Source: an uncultured bacterium
GTDB taxonomy: Bacteria > Verrucomicrobiota > Lentisphaeria > Victivallales > UBA1829
Length of the DNA: 46,469 nucleotides
Assembly (NCBI GenBank): GCA_902780135.1
Contig: CACZEK010000013.1
Span: forward strand, 1 to 46,469
Direction of reading: 5' to 3'
Shown piece after piece: positions 13,601-21,427 of this stretch. Numbering within the stretch: the first letter of the stretch is position 1; every line of letters begins with the position of its first letter. The notes below the pieces were generated by a model that saw only the letters and a program-made list of their open reading frames with translations, was not told the DNA's origin and ran no database searches. A program made the position numbers and the translations under genes.

Positions 13601-13752
13601 CCACCGGGGCATGCGCCGTCAGCCGCCGCAGTCTCGGCACCACTGTTTTCGGCGGCATGACGCTGGCTGTCGTGGTCGGGACGATCCTGATTCCTGTGTT
13701 TTTCGTGTTTACCCAGCTGATCGTGGAGAAAGTCTGCAGGACAAATAACTGA
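10630..13752 (+). CDS. RND multidrug efflux pump, AcrB/HAE1 family
   Basis: The 1040-residue length and layout match AcrB: an N-terminal transmembrane helix after FFIKRPRFAIVISI, two large periplasmic loops and two six-helix bundles. The proton-relay acid pair in TM4 is present as VVVDDAIVVIE (Asp410-Asp411). The C-terminal half has QYESWMLP and the GIACKTAILIVEFAKE segment, where Lys of the relay is expected near TM10. It exports hydrophobic or amphiphilic compounds with proton influx as part of a tripartite pump with the adaptor upstream. No adjacent regulator is intact; only a LysR remnant lies upstream. Substrates cannot be predicted. Confidence 0.95.
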   Translation: MISEFFIKRPRFAIVISILILLGGAIGIYTLPVTLYPDIAPCQINITANYPGADAQTVMDTVIQPIESQLNGVKDMLYMTSTASDDGMATIKVCFDIGTDGDKNTVNTQNRVNWAQASLPQEVQRQGLTTKESSSNMLAVIALYSPTNAYSDNDLSNFLSISIKDEIARIPGVGDVTELGDLTYSMRVWLDNMRMASLGITVEDVRNAIDAQNVQISAGALGDSPAPKGQKNRFTVAAQGRMSMPEEFGAIVIRTNADGSQIRLRDFSEVEMGAEVYTGVSTLNGNPAALLAVYQLNNANGLEIARQMNERLAEIKKTSFPDDLACDISYDTTKFIDSSIHEVAETLYIAVLLVILVTYIFLQDWRATLVPSIAIPVSLVGTFAVMKAVGFSINLITLFGLILAIGVVVDDAIVVIESVSRLMDEEHMSPRDAAIKTMRQVTGPCIATTLVLLAMFVPVCFLSGVTGVMYRQFGITISVAVSLSTVNALTLSPALCSLILKPADPNKRKFFLFRWFDSMFDWMTAGYSAIVRSLVRKSVFVLVLYAAMSVGAVELFKALPTGFVPDEDQGAFFITIQLPDGASLERTESVIARLQETLKDIPEVRDIIFVSGFDIINDLNASNSALGIVILKDWSERKNPDQTQDALMERFYLATMDIPSAIIEPFGMPAIPGLGTVSGFSMMLQDRSNTLTPAQFQQKLNQVLMEANNSPILDDVYSSFQASSPQVYLPIDREKAMKLGVDVNDISDALQGTFGYTYVNDFNKYGQTYKVEFQSAPEYRDDISDVSKVYLRNSSGKMVPLSALVTPEFRFVPQYLQRFNMYQSILVNGSPSYGHSSGQAMAEMERIVRKVDPSLSVAWTDMSYQEKRTGNQTVIVFALALLFIYLFLVAQYESWMLPVAVVLSVPIAFLGAVGSLFLLGIENNIYTQVGFVLLFGIACKTAILIVEFAKEQHEAGKDLYEAAEYAARLRFRSVLMTAVTFVLGTYPLVIATGACAVSRRSLGTTVFGGMTLAVVVGTILIPVFFVFTQLIVEKVCRTNN

Positions 13753-13821
13753 CGGATCGTTTCCAGGAAACACTCCCTTCCGCTTAAACAAGATGCGAAA
13801 CGACGAGGAAGCAGCAGAACG

Positions 13822-14307
13822 ATGAACGGAAAACTGGTTGTCAAAACTGGTCTTATCACAGCCGCTGTCATAGCGGCTCTGGCGTATTTCTGTTACAACG
13901 CCAGTTACAACCCCGATTTTTCCGCCCTTGACTTCATCACAGCCGCCTCACCGAAGAAAAAAGCGAAGAGCAGAAAAGATATTCAGGAGACTGTCTACTC
14001 GATTCAGGATTTCGATTTGAACAAGCCATTGGACGGCTTCGACGAGATTCCTGTGGAAACCGGAATCCTGCTGCGCCGGAAAAAACCGATGCACACGCCG
14101 ATGCTGTTCCCTGTGGATGCCGATTCCCCCGTTTACCTCAAAAAATGCACCAGCCAGGCGGATTCCCTGCGGGAACAGGGATATGATATCCAAATGCGCC
14201 CCTGTCGTCCGTTCGAGTTCACAGCGCTGGTCCATGCAGGGAAATTCGATCTACTGCTCCTGACGGAAATCGAAGAAGAGCACGCTGACGGGGAGGACAT
14301 TCCATGA
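13822..14307 (+). CDS. Unknown membrane-anchored protein at the head of the fumarate reductase operon
   Basis: 161 residues: an N-terminal hydrophobic helix (LITAAVIAALAYFCYNASY), a basic stretch (KKKAKSRKD) and a soluble domain with two separated cysteines (LKKC, MRPC) and an acidic tail (LLLLTEIEEEHADGED). I do not recognise the family. Its stop overlaps the next ATG by 4 bases (ATGA), so it is translationally coupled to the cytochrome b, flavoprotein and iron-sulfur genes. This suggests an accessory or assembly role for that complex. The ribosome-binding site is weak (AGGAAG, 12 bases upstream). The 69-base gap after the RND pump may mean readthrough from the same promoter. Confidence 0.7.
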   Translation: MNGKLVVKTGLITAAVIAALAYFCYNASYNPDFSALDFITAASPKKKAKSRKDIQETVYSIQDFDLNKPLDGFDEIPVETGILLRRKKPMHTPMLFPVDADSPVYLKKCTSQADSLREQGYDIQMRPCRPFEFTALVHAGKFDLLLLTEIEEEHADGEDIP

Positions 14308-14843
14308 GAAAGCTCGGCATCCGCGTGTGCTTCCTTCTGCTGGGACTTCTTACAGTCCACTGTGTCTTCTGCTGTTTCCTTCTGTCCCGAATCAGCACCG
14401 TCCATTTCCGCCTGTTCAGCCAGATTACCGAGGGGACCGTGTATCTGCACATGCTGGTTTGCGCTGTGTTCCTGTTCCGGATATGCCGCAACGCGTTCAA
14501 GACAGGACGGCTCTATTTCCGGGAGAATCTGCGTTATTGGGGGCAGTTGTTCAGCGGCATCTGCATTTTCCTCCTCATCCCGACCCATGTGTGGGCGTTC
14601 ACGGTCAAGTCAGGGGATCACTTCTTCTTCAAGGAACTGTCGCTTTCCGGGTACCTGCTGGAAATCCTGTTCGTCACGATGGTTTATGTGCATGTGATGC
14701 TTGGCATCTCGCCTCTCTGTGTTGCCGCGGGATGGCGCGACCTGCCGACAAAACGGACGATCTGCCGGACGATTTGCACCGTCCTGTATCTGTTGTCGCT
14801 CGCGGCCATCACGTATTACACGAGGATGTGGGTGGTGCAATGA
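14304..14843 (+). CDS. Probable cytochrome b membrane anchor of a succinate dehydrogenase / fumarate reductase-like complex
   Basis: The 179-residue protein has about four to five transmembrane helices, with histidines placed inside or near helices (VHCVFC, YLHMLVC, IPTHVWAF, MVYVHVMLG). These are plausible axial haem ligands, as in the B-type cytochrome b subunits of Bacillus and Wolinella. The identification rests mainly on context: the genes for the flavoprotein and iron-sulfur subunits follow with ATGA overlaps. It would anchor them to the membrane and exchange electrons with the quinone pool. Shorter than the usual ~200-250 residues of single-subunit B-type anchors. Confidence 0.7.
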   Translation: MRKLGIRVCFLLLGLLTVHCVFCCFLLSRISTVHFRLFSQITEGTVYLHMLVCAVFLFRICRNAFKTGRLYFRENLRYWGQLFSGICIFLLIPTHVWAFTVKSGDHFFFKELSLSGYLLEILFVTMVYVHVMLGISPLCVAAGWRDLPTKRTICRTICTVLYLLSLAAITYYTRMWVVQ

Positions 14844-16369
14844 ACAGGAACGTTGTCATCATCGGATGCGGCGTGGCCGGACTCAGCGCGGCGCTTCAGC
14901 TTGCCAGGAAAAGCGCCTGTACGGTCCATCTGGTTTCGGACATGATGTCCGAGCGCTCCCAATCGTGCCTTGCGGAAGGCGGGATCAACGCCGCGATCGG
15001 ACCGGGAGACTCCGCCGAACTGCACTGCGAGGAAACGATGAAAACGGGGTGCGGTCTTGCCGATACCGAGGCGCTGACGGCAATGGTTTCGGCGGCCCCG
15101 GACATCATCCGCGAACTGGATGAGTGGGGCGTCCCGTTCGTGAAACGGACGAACCATTCGGTTTCGGTCCGCAGGATGGGCGGACAAACCTGTGCCCGGA
15201 CCGCATACACCGAGAACGGGATCGGCAGGCAGATTATGGACGTGCTGATCCAGCAGGCGCGGAAGTATGAATCCGAGGGGAAAATTCTGTGTTATGTGAA
15301 CTGGACATTCCGGGCTCTGGCGAAACAGGACGGCTGTGTCTGCGGGGCCTGGCTGGAACACCTCGACACGCGGGAAATGCGGTTCGTTCCGGGCCAGGTG
15401 ATCATGGCTTGCGGAGGTCTGAACGGCTTTTTCGGCAACGCCACGGGTTCGACAGTCAACACCGGAATCGCGGCGGCTCTTCTCTTTGCGGATGGCGTAC
15501 TGTTCTCCAACCTCGAATTCATCCAGTTCCACCCCACGACGCTGCGTCTGAAGGGAAAGAACCTGCTGATCTCCGAGTCGGCCAGAAGCGATGGGGGACG
15601 TCTTTTTGTCCTGCGGGATGGCAAGCCGTACTACTTCATGGAGGAGAAGTATCCCGAACTCGGCAACCTGATGCCGCGAGACGTTGTTTCGAGGGAAGAA
15701 TATTCCCTCATCAAGCAGGGATTCCAAGTCTATCTTGACTTGCGTGGACTGCCCGCAAAAACATACGAAACCACGTTGGCCGGTATCGTGTCCGACTGCG
15801 TCCTGTTCGCCGGGATCCACCCGACGAAAGAACCGATCCCCGTGGAACCCGGCATTCATTATTTCATGGGCGGGATTCAGGTCGACAAATCCCACCGGAG
15901 TCCGGTGAAAGGACTGTATGCGGCAGGAGAATGCGCCTGCCAGTATCACGGGGCAAACCGGCTTGGCGGGAACTCCCTGCTGGGGGCGATTCATGGAGGA
16001 AAAACGGCTGCCGAGGCTGTTCTGCGCTCCGAATTCAGCATCCCGAACGGTTCTTTTGAGGGGAAACCGCCTGTCCCGTTGCGTCATTTCAGAATGGAAC
16101 CGCTTCAATCCGTCATGCGTGCTGCCATGGGGCTGGAACGCAGCAAAGGTCAGCTGGAAAATGCTCTGGACGCTGTTGAAAAGATGTCTGTTCCCGATGA
16201 AGTGCGTTTGTTCAGTCGGGCGATCCTGCTTTCCGCTTTGAACCGGACGGAAAGCCGCGGAAGTCATTTCCGCTCGGATTACCCGAATTGCGATCCGGCT
16301 ATGCGGAAAAGCAGCGTGGTGCAGTGTTGCGACGGAGAAATCCGGTTCGGCTGGGAGGAAAAGTCATGA
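14840..16369 (+). CDS. Flavoprotein subunit, fumarate reductase / succinate dehydrogenase type (B-type-like)
   Basis: The ATG at 14840 overlaps the preceding stop and gives 509 residues; the open frame upstream is a shadow. The FAD-binding GxGxxG is VIIGCGVAGLSAALQ. The family's active-site segments are present: QFHPTTL, SESARSDGG, MPRDVVSRE, IHYFMGGI and a C-terminal HGANRLGGNSLLGAIHGG typical of B-type enzymes. At the position of the histidine that normally holds FAD covalently (RSHS/T), this protein has RSQS (Gln41, bases 14960-14962). In the family, loss of that His weakens succinate oxidation more than fumarate reduction, so a fumarate-reducing role is favoured. At 509 residues it is also shorter than usual (~570-650). 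An L-aspartate oxidase is less likely, because an iron-sulfur gene follows. Confidence 0.85.
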   Translation: MNRNVVIIGCGVAGLSAALQLARKSACTVHLVSDMMSERSQSCLAEGGINAAIGPGDSAELHCEETMKTGCGLADTEALTAMVSAAPDIIRELDEWGVPFVKRTNHSVSVRRMGGQTCARTAYTENGIGRQIMDVLIQQARKYESEGKILCYVNWTFRALAKQDGCVCGAWLEHLDTREMRFVPGQVIMACGGLNGFFGNATGSTVNTGIAAALLFADGVLFSNLEFIQFHPTTLRLKGKNLLISESARSDGGRLFVLRDGKPYYFMEEKYPELGNLMPRDVVSREEYSLIKQGFQVYLDLRGLPAKTYETTLAGIVSDCVLFAGIHPTKEPIPVEPGIHYFMGGIQVDKSHRSPVKGLYAAGECACQYHGANRLGGNSLLGAIHGGKTAAEAVLRSEFSIPNGSFEGKPPVPLRHFRMEPLQSVMRAAMGLERSKGQLENALDAVEKMSVPDEVRLFSRAILLSALNRTESRGSHFRSDYPNCDPAMRKSSVVQCCDGEIRFGWEEKS

Positions 16370-17085
16370 GCCGCACGTTCAAAATAACCGTGAAACGTCA
16401 GGACTCCGCTTCGGATAAGCCGTATCTCCAGACGTTCGCATATTCGTGCGATGGAAGAATTACTGTGGCGGATTTCCTGCGCGAACTGAACGCTCAGGAC
16501 AGAATCGTGGATATCGAGGGCCATGAAGTGTCGCCCGTAGTCTGGGAATGCGCCTGTTTCCAGAAGAAATGCGGAGCCTGCGCCATGCGGATCAACCGTC
16601 ATCCGGCTTTGGCTTGTTCCGTTTTTCTCGAAGATGCCGCGAACGGCAGAGGTGAAATCCTGCTCGAACCGCTTGGAAAGTTTCCCGTAATCCGGGATTT
16701 GAAAGTGGATCGTTCCATAATCTCGGAGCGCCTGAAGGAAATGCACGTCTGGCTGACGGAGAAAAAGACGTATGAGTTCGAGCAGTCGCCGGACCTCCAG
16801 TTCCAAGCGGCCAGGTGCATGCTCTGCGGCATTTGCCTGGAGGTGTGTCCGACGTTCGGATGTGATCCTGATTTTGCCGGTGCCGCGTCCATGGTCAAGG
16901 CGGGTAAAACGATCGACCAGAATCAGGACGATGACCATTTGCAGGAGATGCGCGGGGAATACCGGAAGCATTTCTTCAATCACTGCTGCCAGAGTCTCGC
17001 CTGTGTCAAAGCGTGTCCCCTTCATCTGCCTCTGGCGGAATTGCAGGCCGCCGCAAATCGTCAGGCAGTCTGGAAGAAAAAATGA
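16366..17085 (+). CDS. Iron-sulfur subunit, fumarate reductase / succinate dehydrogenase type
   Basis: The ATG at 16366 overlaps the flavoprotein stop (ATGA) and gives 239 residues. The N-terminal plant-ferredoxin-like domain carries a 2Fe-2S set (ECACFQKKCGACAM, then ALAC). The C-terminal domain carries CMLCGICLEVCP and CCQSLACVKACP, fitting the 4Fe-4S and 3Fe-4S or second cubane sites. It passes electrons between the flavoprotein and the membrane cytochrome. Length and order are normal for the family. The gene ends at the point where a broken lipoprotein gene begins on the other strand, probably the right-hand junction of the inserted block. Confidence 0.9.
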   Translation: MSRTFKITVKRQDSASDKPYLQTFAYSCDGRITVADFLRELNAQDRIVDIEGHEVSPVVWECACFQKKCGACAMRINRHPALACSVFLEDAANGRGEILLEPLGKFPVIRDLKVDRSIISERLKEMHVWLTEKKTYEFEQSPDLQFQAARCMLCGICLEVCPTFGCDPDFAGAASMVKAGKTIDQNQDDDHLQEMRGEYRKHFFNHCCQSLACVKACPLHLPLAELQAAANRQAVWKKK

Positions 17086-17276
17086 ATCTTCAGTCGTCTT
17101 GACAAACACAATAGGATCAGGTGTGGCATTCAGTTCCTCCTGCGTATAAAGTGAACTGGAGCCAAGTTCGATTGTGACATCCTGCGTGGATTCGTGCTTT
17201 TTCTCCACGCAGGAAGGAAGCGCGAGGAGCGCGCAGGCCGCCATCATGAGGCCGAAGAGGTGCTTCTCGGTTTCAT
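17086..17276 (-). pseudogene. Truncated lipoprotein gene, frameshifted near its start
   Basis: On the minus strand a good start (GGAGAAA, then ATG at 17276) runs out of frame with a lipoprotein signal, MMAACALLALPSC, followed by CVEKKHESTQD and LYTQEELNA. After that the frame runs directly into the antisense of the iron-sulfur gene, so the true 3' end is missing. Both the frame break and the lost end mark it as debris of the locus before the neighbouring block arrived. Confidence 0.6.
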
Positions 17277-17321
17277 CCGTTGTTTCTCCGTCGGGCGGAT
17301 GAGCAGGAACCGGTCCCGAAC

Positions 17322-17537
17322 TCAGAACCAGTTCCAGCAGCAGATGCCCGCGAGCACGGTATAGCCGGAGAGCATCATCAGCGGGGTGTCCATGGAGTGC
17401 GGAGCGAAGGCTTCGGCGAACGTCATCAGCGGCGGGAGGATGACCAGCGCTGCGATGAACTGGCGGGCGGTATCGAATTCGCCGTGGAAGATGAAGATGG
17501 CGATCAGCGTGGTGAGGAACACGCAGGCTCCCGCGCC
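17322..17537 (-). pseudogene. C-terminal fragment of a polytopic membrane protein, dolichol/polyprenol kinase-like
   Basis: About 70 residues remain: hydrophobic GAGACVFLTTLIAIFIF and LVILPPLMTFAEAFAP followed by HSMD, ending CCWNWF. The E-A-x-x-P-x-x-x-D pattern near the end resembles the C-terminus of COG0170 (dolichol/polyprenol or diacylglycerol kinase / CTP-transferase-like) proteins. An in-frame stop lies directly upstream, so the N-terminal two thirds are gone. Assignment to COG0170 is from pattern memory only. Confidence 0.45.
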
Positions 17538-17627
17538 TTACAAAAAAACTGACAACTGCAATGGAAACGCAGGAAAACCAACATATTACTGTAGCATCTT
17601 TTCGCACCTTTTCAAGCAGGCATTCTA

Positions 17628-18896
17628 TTATTTCAGATATGTCCTGAATTCCGGCAGCATCTGCTTTACAATACTGCCGGGGACTCCGGCCTCTCTGGCA
17701 AAGTCGCCAAACGCCAGAGCCGCCTCGCAGACCTCGCTGACGATCTCCTGCGGCCTGGCAATGTCAAAATGTTTTGCCACCGCGAGGAAGTCCTCTTTTG
17801 TGAAGCCGTCGCGTTTCCCGTTGATGGACATCTGGTGCTGTCCCGTCCACTTCGAGCCGGGCTTGTACGCCCACGTCATATCGTAAGCGGGCGCGAGGCG
17901 CCAGACGCCATCCGGCGTCATGAGGAACGTGATGTTTTTCGTATGGTCGTCGTGATTGCGGACGACCGCGTTGAAGACCATTCGGCGGAACAGCTGGGCT
18001 TTTTCGCCGGGAAGCAGTTTCAGCTTTTCCATCGTGTCGAAAGCCTGCTCATAGGAATTCGCCACGGGATTGTTGTAATCCATGTGCCGCATCGCGCAGA
18101 GGGTCTGCATGTGGAGTTTTTTCCCGTTCACCCGGTCAAAGCGTTTGGACATGAAGTGAGCGCAATCGTGGTCTTCCAGCAGACGGCATTCGCTCATCCG
18201 GATCCCCGCGGCCTTCGCCATGAGGTAATACGCATACTCGATGCGACCGTAGGATTTCCCCTCCTTCAGCACATCGAATTTCAGAAGCCAGTAGTCGCAT
18301 CCCTCCGGAGCATCGACCTGACCGGAAAAGACTTCATTCGTCTTCGGATTCCACGCGATCACGGCTTTGGGGCGTGCTCCACCAGCCGACGACCCGACCT
18401 GCAGGATGTCGTGAAACGCGGTTTTGTCGTTCAGGGAGACTTTGAACGTTTCCCGTTTCCGCATGATCTCCGCAGCCAGAAGCGAAAGTGCATTGACATC
18501 GACTTTCTGCGATTTCCGCACCCGTGACAGAGCGGGCTTGAATTCCAGAGCGCCCATGCCCCGTTTCCCGATATAGCAGAGTTTTTCGACCGGATCGAAC
18601 GAGTTTTCACGACGCCTGTGCGCCCGCAAATAAGCGTTGATGACCGCATTGCCGAAATAATCCGGCAGAGAGTCGGCCAGGAGTCCGGGCAATCCCTGGT
18701 ACGTCTCCTCGGAAAGTGTTGGAAAACTGTAAACCTGACGTCCGGCGAGCGGCATCATCAGCGGAGACAGTTCCAGATTCTGCTTTTTGATATGATCGGA
18801 ATATTCAAAAAAGGCGACATGCATGTCCGAAGCCCATGCGACTGTCCCGACGAATGAGTCCCAGATAAATACATTGGCCAGTGTTGTTAAGTTCAT
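17628..18896 (-). CDS. hipA: HipA-family serine/threonine kinase toxin
   Basis: 422 residues, typical for HipA. An N-terminal HipA_N-like part (MPLAGRQVYSFPTL) is followed by the phosphate loop VGSSAGGARPKAV. The catalytic motif is N-x-D-x-H-x-K-N (Asp316), then a metal-binding APAYDMT segment and the final HipA_C helices. HipA kinases phosphorylate aminoacyl-tRNA synthetases or other translation proteins and cause dormancy. The ATG overlaps the stop of the upstream antitoxin gene by 4 bases. The locus lies directly beside broken genes, which fits a mobile, selfish module. Confidence 0.92.
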   Translation of the reverse strand: MNLTTLANVFIWDSFVGTVAWASDMHVAFFEYSDHIKKQNLELSPLMMPLAGRQVYSFPTLSEETYQGLPGLLADSLPDYFGNAVINAYLRAHRRRENSFDPVEKLCYIGKRGMGALEFKPALSRVRKSQKVDVNALSLLAAEIMRKRETFKVSLNDKTAFHDILQVGSSAGGARPKAVIAWNPKTNEVFSGQVDAPEGCDYWLLKFDVLKEGKSYGRIEYAYYLMAKAAGIRMSECRLLEDHDCAHFMSKRFDRVNGKKLHMQTLCAMRHMDYNNPVANSYEQAFDTMEKLKLLPGEKAQLFRRMVFNAVVRNHDDHTKNITFLMTPDGVWRLAPAYDMTWAYKPGSKWTGQHQMSINGKRDGFTKEDFLAVAKHFDIARPQEIVSEVCEAALAFGDFAREAGVPGSIVKQMLPEFRTYLK

Positions 18897-19180
18897 GATT
18901 TCTTTGATGCTTTCCGGCGTTCCTTGCCATGGAGTTTCGCCAACTGAATCGGACTGATCGACGGCATGGGCAGAAATGCATCCAATGAATCCAGAGCGTC
19001 AAGCGCGGTCAGCACACGGATAAAGTTTGCCAATGTGGATCCTTTTCCGTCCTCCAGCCGTGCCACTGACGCCAAACCGATCCCTGCGCGTTCCGCGATC
19101 TCTTTTTGGGAGAGATTCCGGTTCAGCCGATACCGTTTGAGCCGTTCCCCGATTTCATTCAATGCCTGTTCCGTGTTCAT
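18893..19180 (-). CDS. hipB: HipB-like helix-turn-helix antitoxin
   Basis: The ATG at 19180 follows AAAGGA and gives 95 residues. An upstream in-frame ATG would lie at the transcript start and is rejected. Residues ~8-60 form an XRE/Cro HTH: RLKRYRLNRNLSQKEIAERA, IGLASVARLEDGKGS. The C-terminal tail is Lys/Arg-rich (KERRKASKKS). It should neutralise HipA and repress its own promoter. Confidence 0.9.
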   Translation of the reverse strand: MNTEQALNEIGERLKRYRLNRNLSQKEIAERAGIGLASVARLEDGKGSTLANFIRVLTALDALDSLDAFLPMPSISPIQLAKLHGKERRKASKKS

Positions 19181-19205
19181 GGGATGTCCTTTCGTGATGA
19201 CATAC

Positions 19206-19234
19206 AATATAGCACGGAATCAAAGAAAGTCAAG
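19206..19234 (-). promoter_or_regulatory. hipBA promoter
   Basis: Minus strand: TTGACT (19229-19234), 17-base spacer, TATATT (19206-19211), 25 bases before the HipB ATG. No clear long dyad for HipB was found by eye. Confidence 0.75.
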
Positions 19235-19459
19235 CCAACAAATCAAAAATGATTGAAATCATATAAAATAATCAAGCGACACATCATTTTTGACTTTTTT
19301 ACAAAAAAATCCGTTCAACAGTCCTTCCGCCGCAGCCGGTTTTTGCGTATTCGGTTCGGCAAACGGCAGAGTTGCCTGGAAAGATGCATCCGGAAAGGCC
19401 TTAAAAGAACGCGATGCGGAAGTATGGCAAAGCGTTTTCCGGTTTGGGAGTGCGTCGGC

Positions 19460-19481
19460 AAAAACGCGACAAATCGCGTTT
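19460..19481 (-). terminator. Intrinsic terminator of the TPM-domain gene
   Basis: AAACGCGA (19474-19481 read on the minus strand) pairs with TCGCGTTT (19462-19469) over a TTTG loop. The stem ends in the run of five T (19460-19464). Confidence 0.6.
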
Positions 19482-19506
19482 GGCTGGAGCTTTCCGTTCC
19501 TCCAGC

Positions 19507-21303
19507 TCACCAGCCGCCGGATGCGCCGCCTCCGCCGAAGGAACCGCCACCGCCGCCCGATCGTCCGGAACCGCTGTCGCTGTCGGAACCGGAATGGGAA
19601 CCGGAACCGGACAGGAACCATGACCAGACGGAACGACTGCCTGACGGCTTGCCTTTGTCTTTCTTCTTAATTTTGGCCTTAGGCACATATGGTTTCGGGT
19701 GCAGCGGGTCGATGATCTCATAATGGGGAGACGACGTTCCGATCAGGCAGCCGAGATAGAACAACACGATGCCCAGGAATGATGCGAGCCCGCCAAGGAT
19801 GCCGAGCACGGCCCTGGTCGTGTCCCCCTGACGGGGATCGTGCTTCGGTTCGGGCGGCATGATCCGCGGCGCAACTAAGATCGAACTCGTGATTCGGGGC
19901 TGTTCCGCATCCGCCGCCGAGCCGTTGACCAGATAACGCTCCATACCGCGGACGATCCCCGCACAGGCATCGGCATAGCGTTCGTCCCGGAGCGCGGGCA
20001 CGGCATCGCGCAGCAGATCGCCGCAGCGGGCATCGTTCAGAACGCCTTCCCAGCCATAGCCGACTTCGATGCGGTTCTTCCGGTCTTTGACAGCGAGGAA
20101 CAGAAGCGCCCCGTTGTCCTTCCCGGAGTCGCCGAGCTTCCATTTCGAGGCGACTTCGAGCGTATATTGTTCCAGCGGGATGCCGTCGAGCTGCCTGACC
20201 GTCAGGATACGGACCTGGCCGCCCGCGTTCCGTTCGAGGTGTTCGATCGTCTCCGCCAGCGCGTTTTCCTCGTCCGTGCTGAACACATCCGCGAGGTCAA
20301 GGAGATGCGACGGCGCGGCGTCCGGGATGTCCGGCTGCCTGTAAACATCCTCGATTGTCTCCTCGTCGGGGAGCATGTATGAAGATACTTTTGTTATTCG
20401 CTCGTTCAACAGGAATGCCAGATAGATGCCGAGCGCGATCGCCAGAATCTTTAAAACCGGATGGTCGAAGAGCGGGAAAGCCGGCTTTTCGGGGGCGCTC
20501 CGGTCTTTCAGGATCAGCTGCGGTTCGTGGGGGCGACGTCTTTCATATTCGGCAAGGATCGAGGGCGCTTCGGCTGCGTGTTTCCTTCGTTCATCGCGGG
20601 ATCCCAGCAGCACAAGGAGACCGAACAGGAAGACGATCATGCCGAGCACAAACGAGACCGCCCCCGCCACGTGGAACGAAGAAAGGTTCGTATAATCCCG
20701 GGAATCATAGTAAACCCCGGAGAAATCCTCCCTGACCGTCCCCGGTTCGCCGCTTTTGTTCGCTTTTTCCAGGGAACGCTTCAAATCGTCCAGCAGGATT
20801 TTCGCGGTTCCGCCTCTGCAGAGGAAATCATGCGCTTTCACCGATTGATGGAGGGCTTCCCCGTCGTGTCCGGCAAGACGCCATTCTCCGCCTTTCAGGG
20901 CCATTTTGAGCTGGTTTTCTTCCAGTCCGTATATCAACAGCACGCCCTTCGGCGTGTCCCACTCGTACAAAACGGCGTCGAAAAGCTTCCGGAATTTCGA
21001 ATTCCGTTCATTCACAAACAGCAGGGCGACATCGCACTTGCCCGCTTCCGCCACCTCGTTTGCGAGCTTCGTCAGCGCATCCCGGTCTTCTTTGTGCAGG
21101 ACATTGCACGGGTCGTAAACGGTAATGTGTTCCGCCGGCGTTTCGCATTCGAGTTTAGGCGGGAATGCCGTGCAGCAGAGGAATCCCAGGGAGATGAGGA
21201 CGTAAACGAAGAACAGGAAAAAAAGCGAGAAACACCCGACTCTCGGCAATCTGAATTCGATGCCTTGTTTGTCCGGTGCGGATTCGGTGTTTTTCTGCGT
21301 CAT
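19507..21303 (-). CDS. Tandem TPM-domain membrane protein (YgcG-like)
   Basis: 598 residues: an N-terminal transmembrane helix, a divergent TPM-like domain (~60-165; VYDPCNVLHKEDRDALTKLA), two transmembrane helices near 215-235 and 285-300, a canonical TPM domain (~330-470; LLDLADVFSTDEENALAETI, YGWEGVLND), another helix, then a basic Lys stretch and a Ser/Gly tail ending GGGGASGGW. The Gly-rich tail is typical of YgcG proteins. TPM proteins have been linked to membrane or photosystem repair and acid phosphatase activity. In bacteria they often neighbour lemA; here lemA lies 10 kb away. The duplicated domain is unusual. Confidence 0.82.
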   Translation of the reverse strand: MTQKNTESAPDKQGIEFRLPRVGCFSLFFLFFVYVLISLGFLCCTAFPPKLECETPAEHITVYDPCNVLHKEDRDALTKLANEVAEAGKCDVALLFVNERNSKFRKLFDAVLYEWDTPKGVLLIYGLEENQLKMALKGGEWRLAGHDGEALHQSVKAHDFLCRGGTAKILLDDLKRSLEKANKSGEPGTVREDFSGVYYDSRDYTNLSSFHVAGAVSFVLGMIVFLFGLLVLLGSRDERRKHAAEAPSILAEYERRRPHEPQLILKDRSAPEKPAFPLFDHPVLKILAIALGIYLAFLLNERITKVSSYMLPDEETIEDVYRQPDIPDAAPSHLLDLADVFSTDEENALAETIEHLERNAGGQVRILTVRQLDGIPLEQYTLEVASKWKLGDSGKDNGALLFLAVKDRKNRIEVGYGWEGVLNDARCGDLLRDAVPALRDERYADACAGIVRGMERYLVNGSAADAEQPRITSSILVAPRIMPPEPKHDPRQGDTTRAVLGILGGLASFLGIVLFYLGCLIGTSSPHYEIIDPLHPKPYVPKAKIKKKDKGKPSGSRSVWSWFLSGSGSHSGSDSDSGSGRSGGGGGSFGGGGASGGW

Positions 21304-21335
21304 AATGCCCCCTGCGTTGGAATAAGTTTGCGTGT

Positions 21336-21364
21336 ACTATACACCGGATTCCGGCAAAATACAA
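21336..21364 (-). promoter_or_regulatory. Promoter of the TPM-domain gene
   Basis: Minus strand: TTGTAT (21359-21364), 17-base spacer, TATAGT (21336-21341). Confidence 0.65.
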
Positions 21365-21427
21365 ACTGCATCCGACGTTCTGACAGAACAGTCAAGTATC
21401 AAAGAATCTTTCCGTTCTGGTTGATTT

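Noticed and set aside
10546..13791. A 1081-codon open frame opposite the RND pump
   Set aside because: Same cause: antisense of a GC-rich gene. Charged low-information sequence with no fold motifs.
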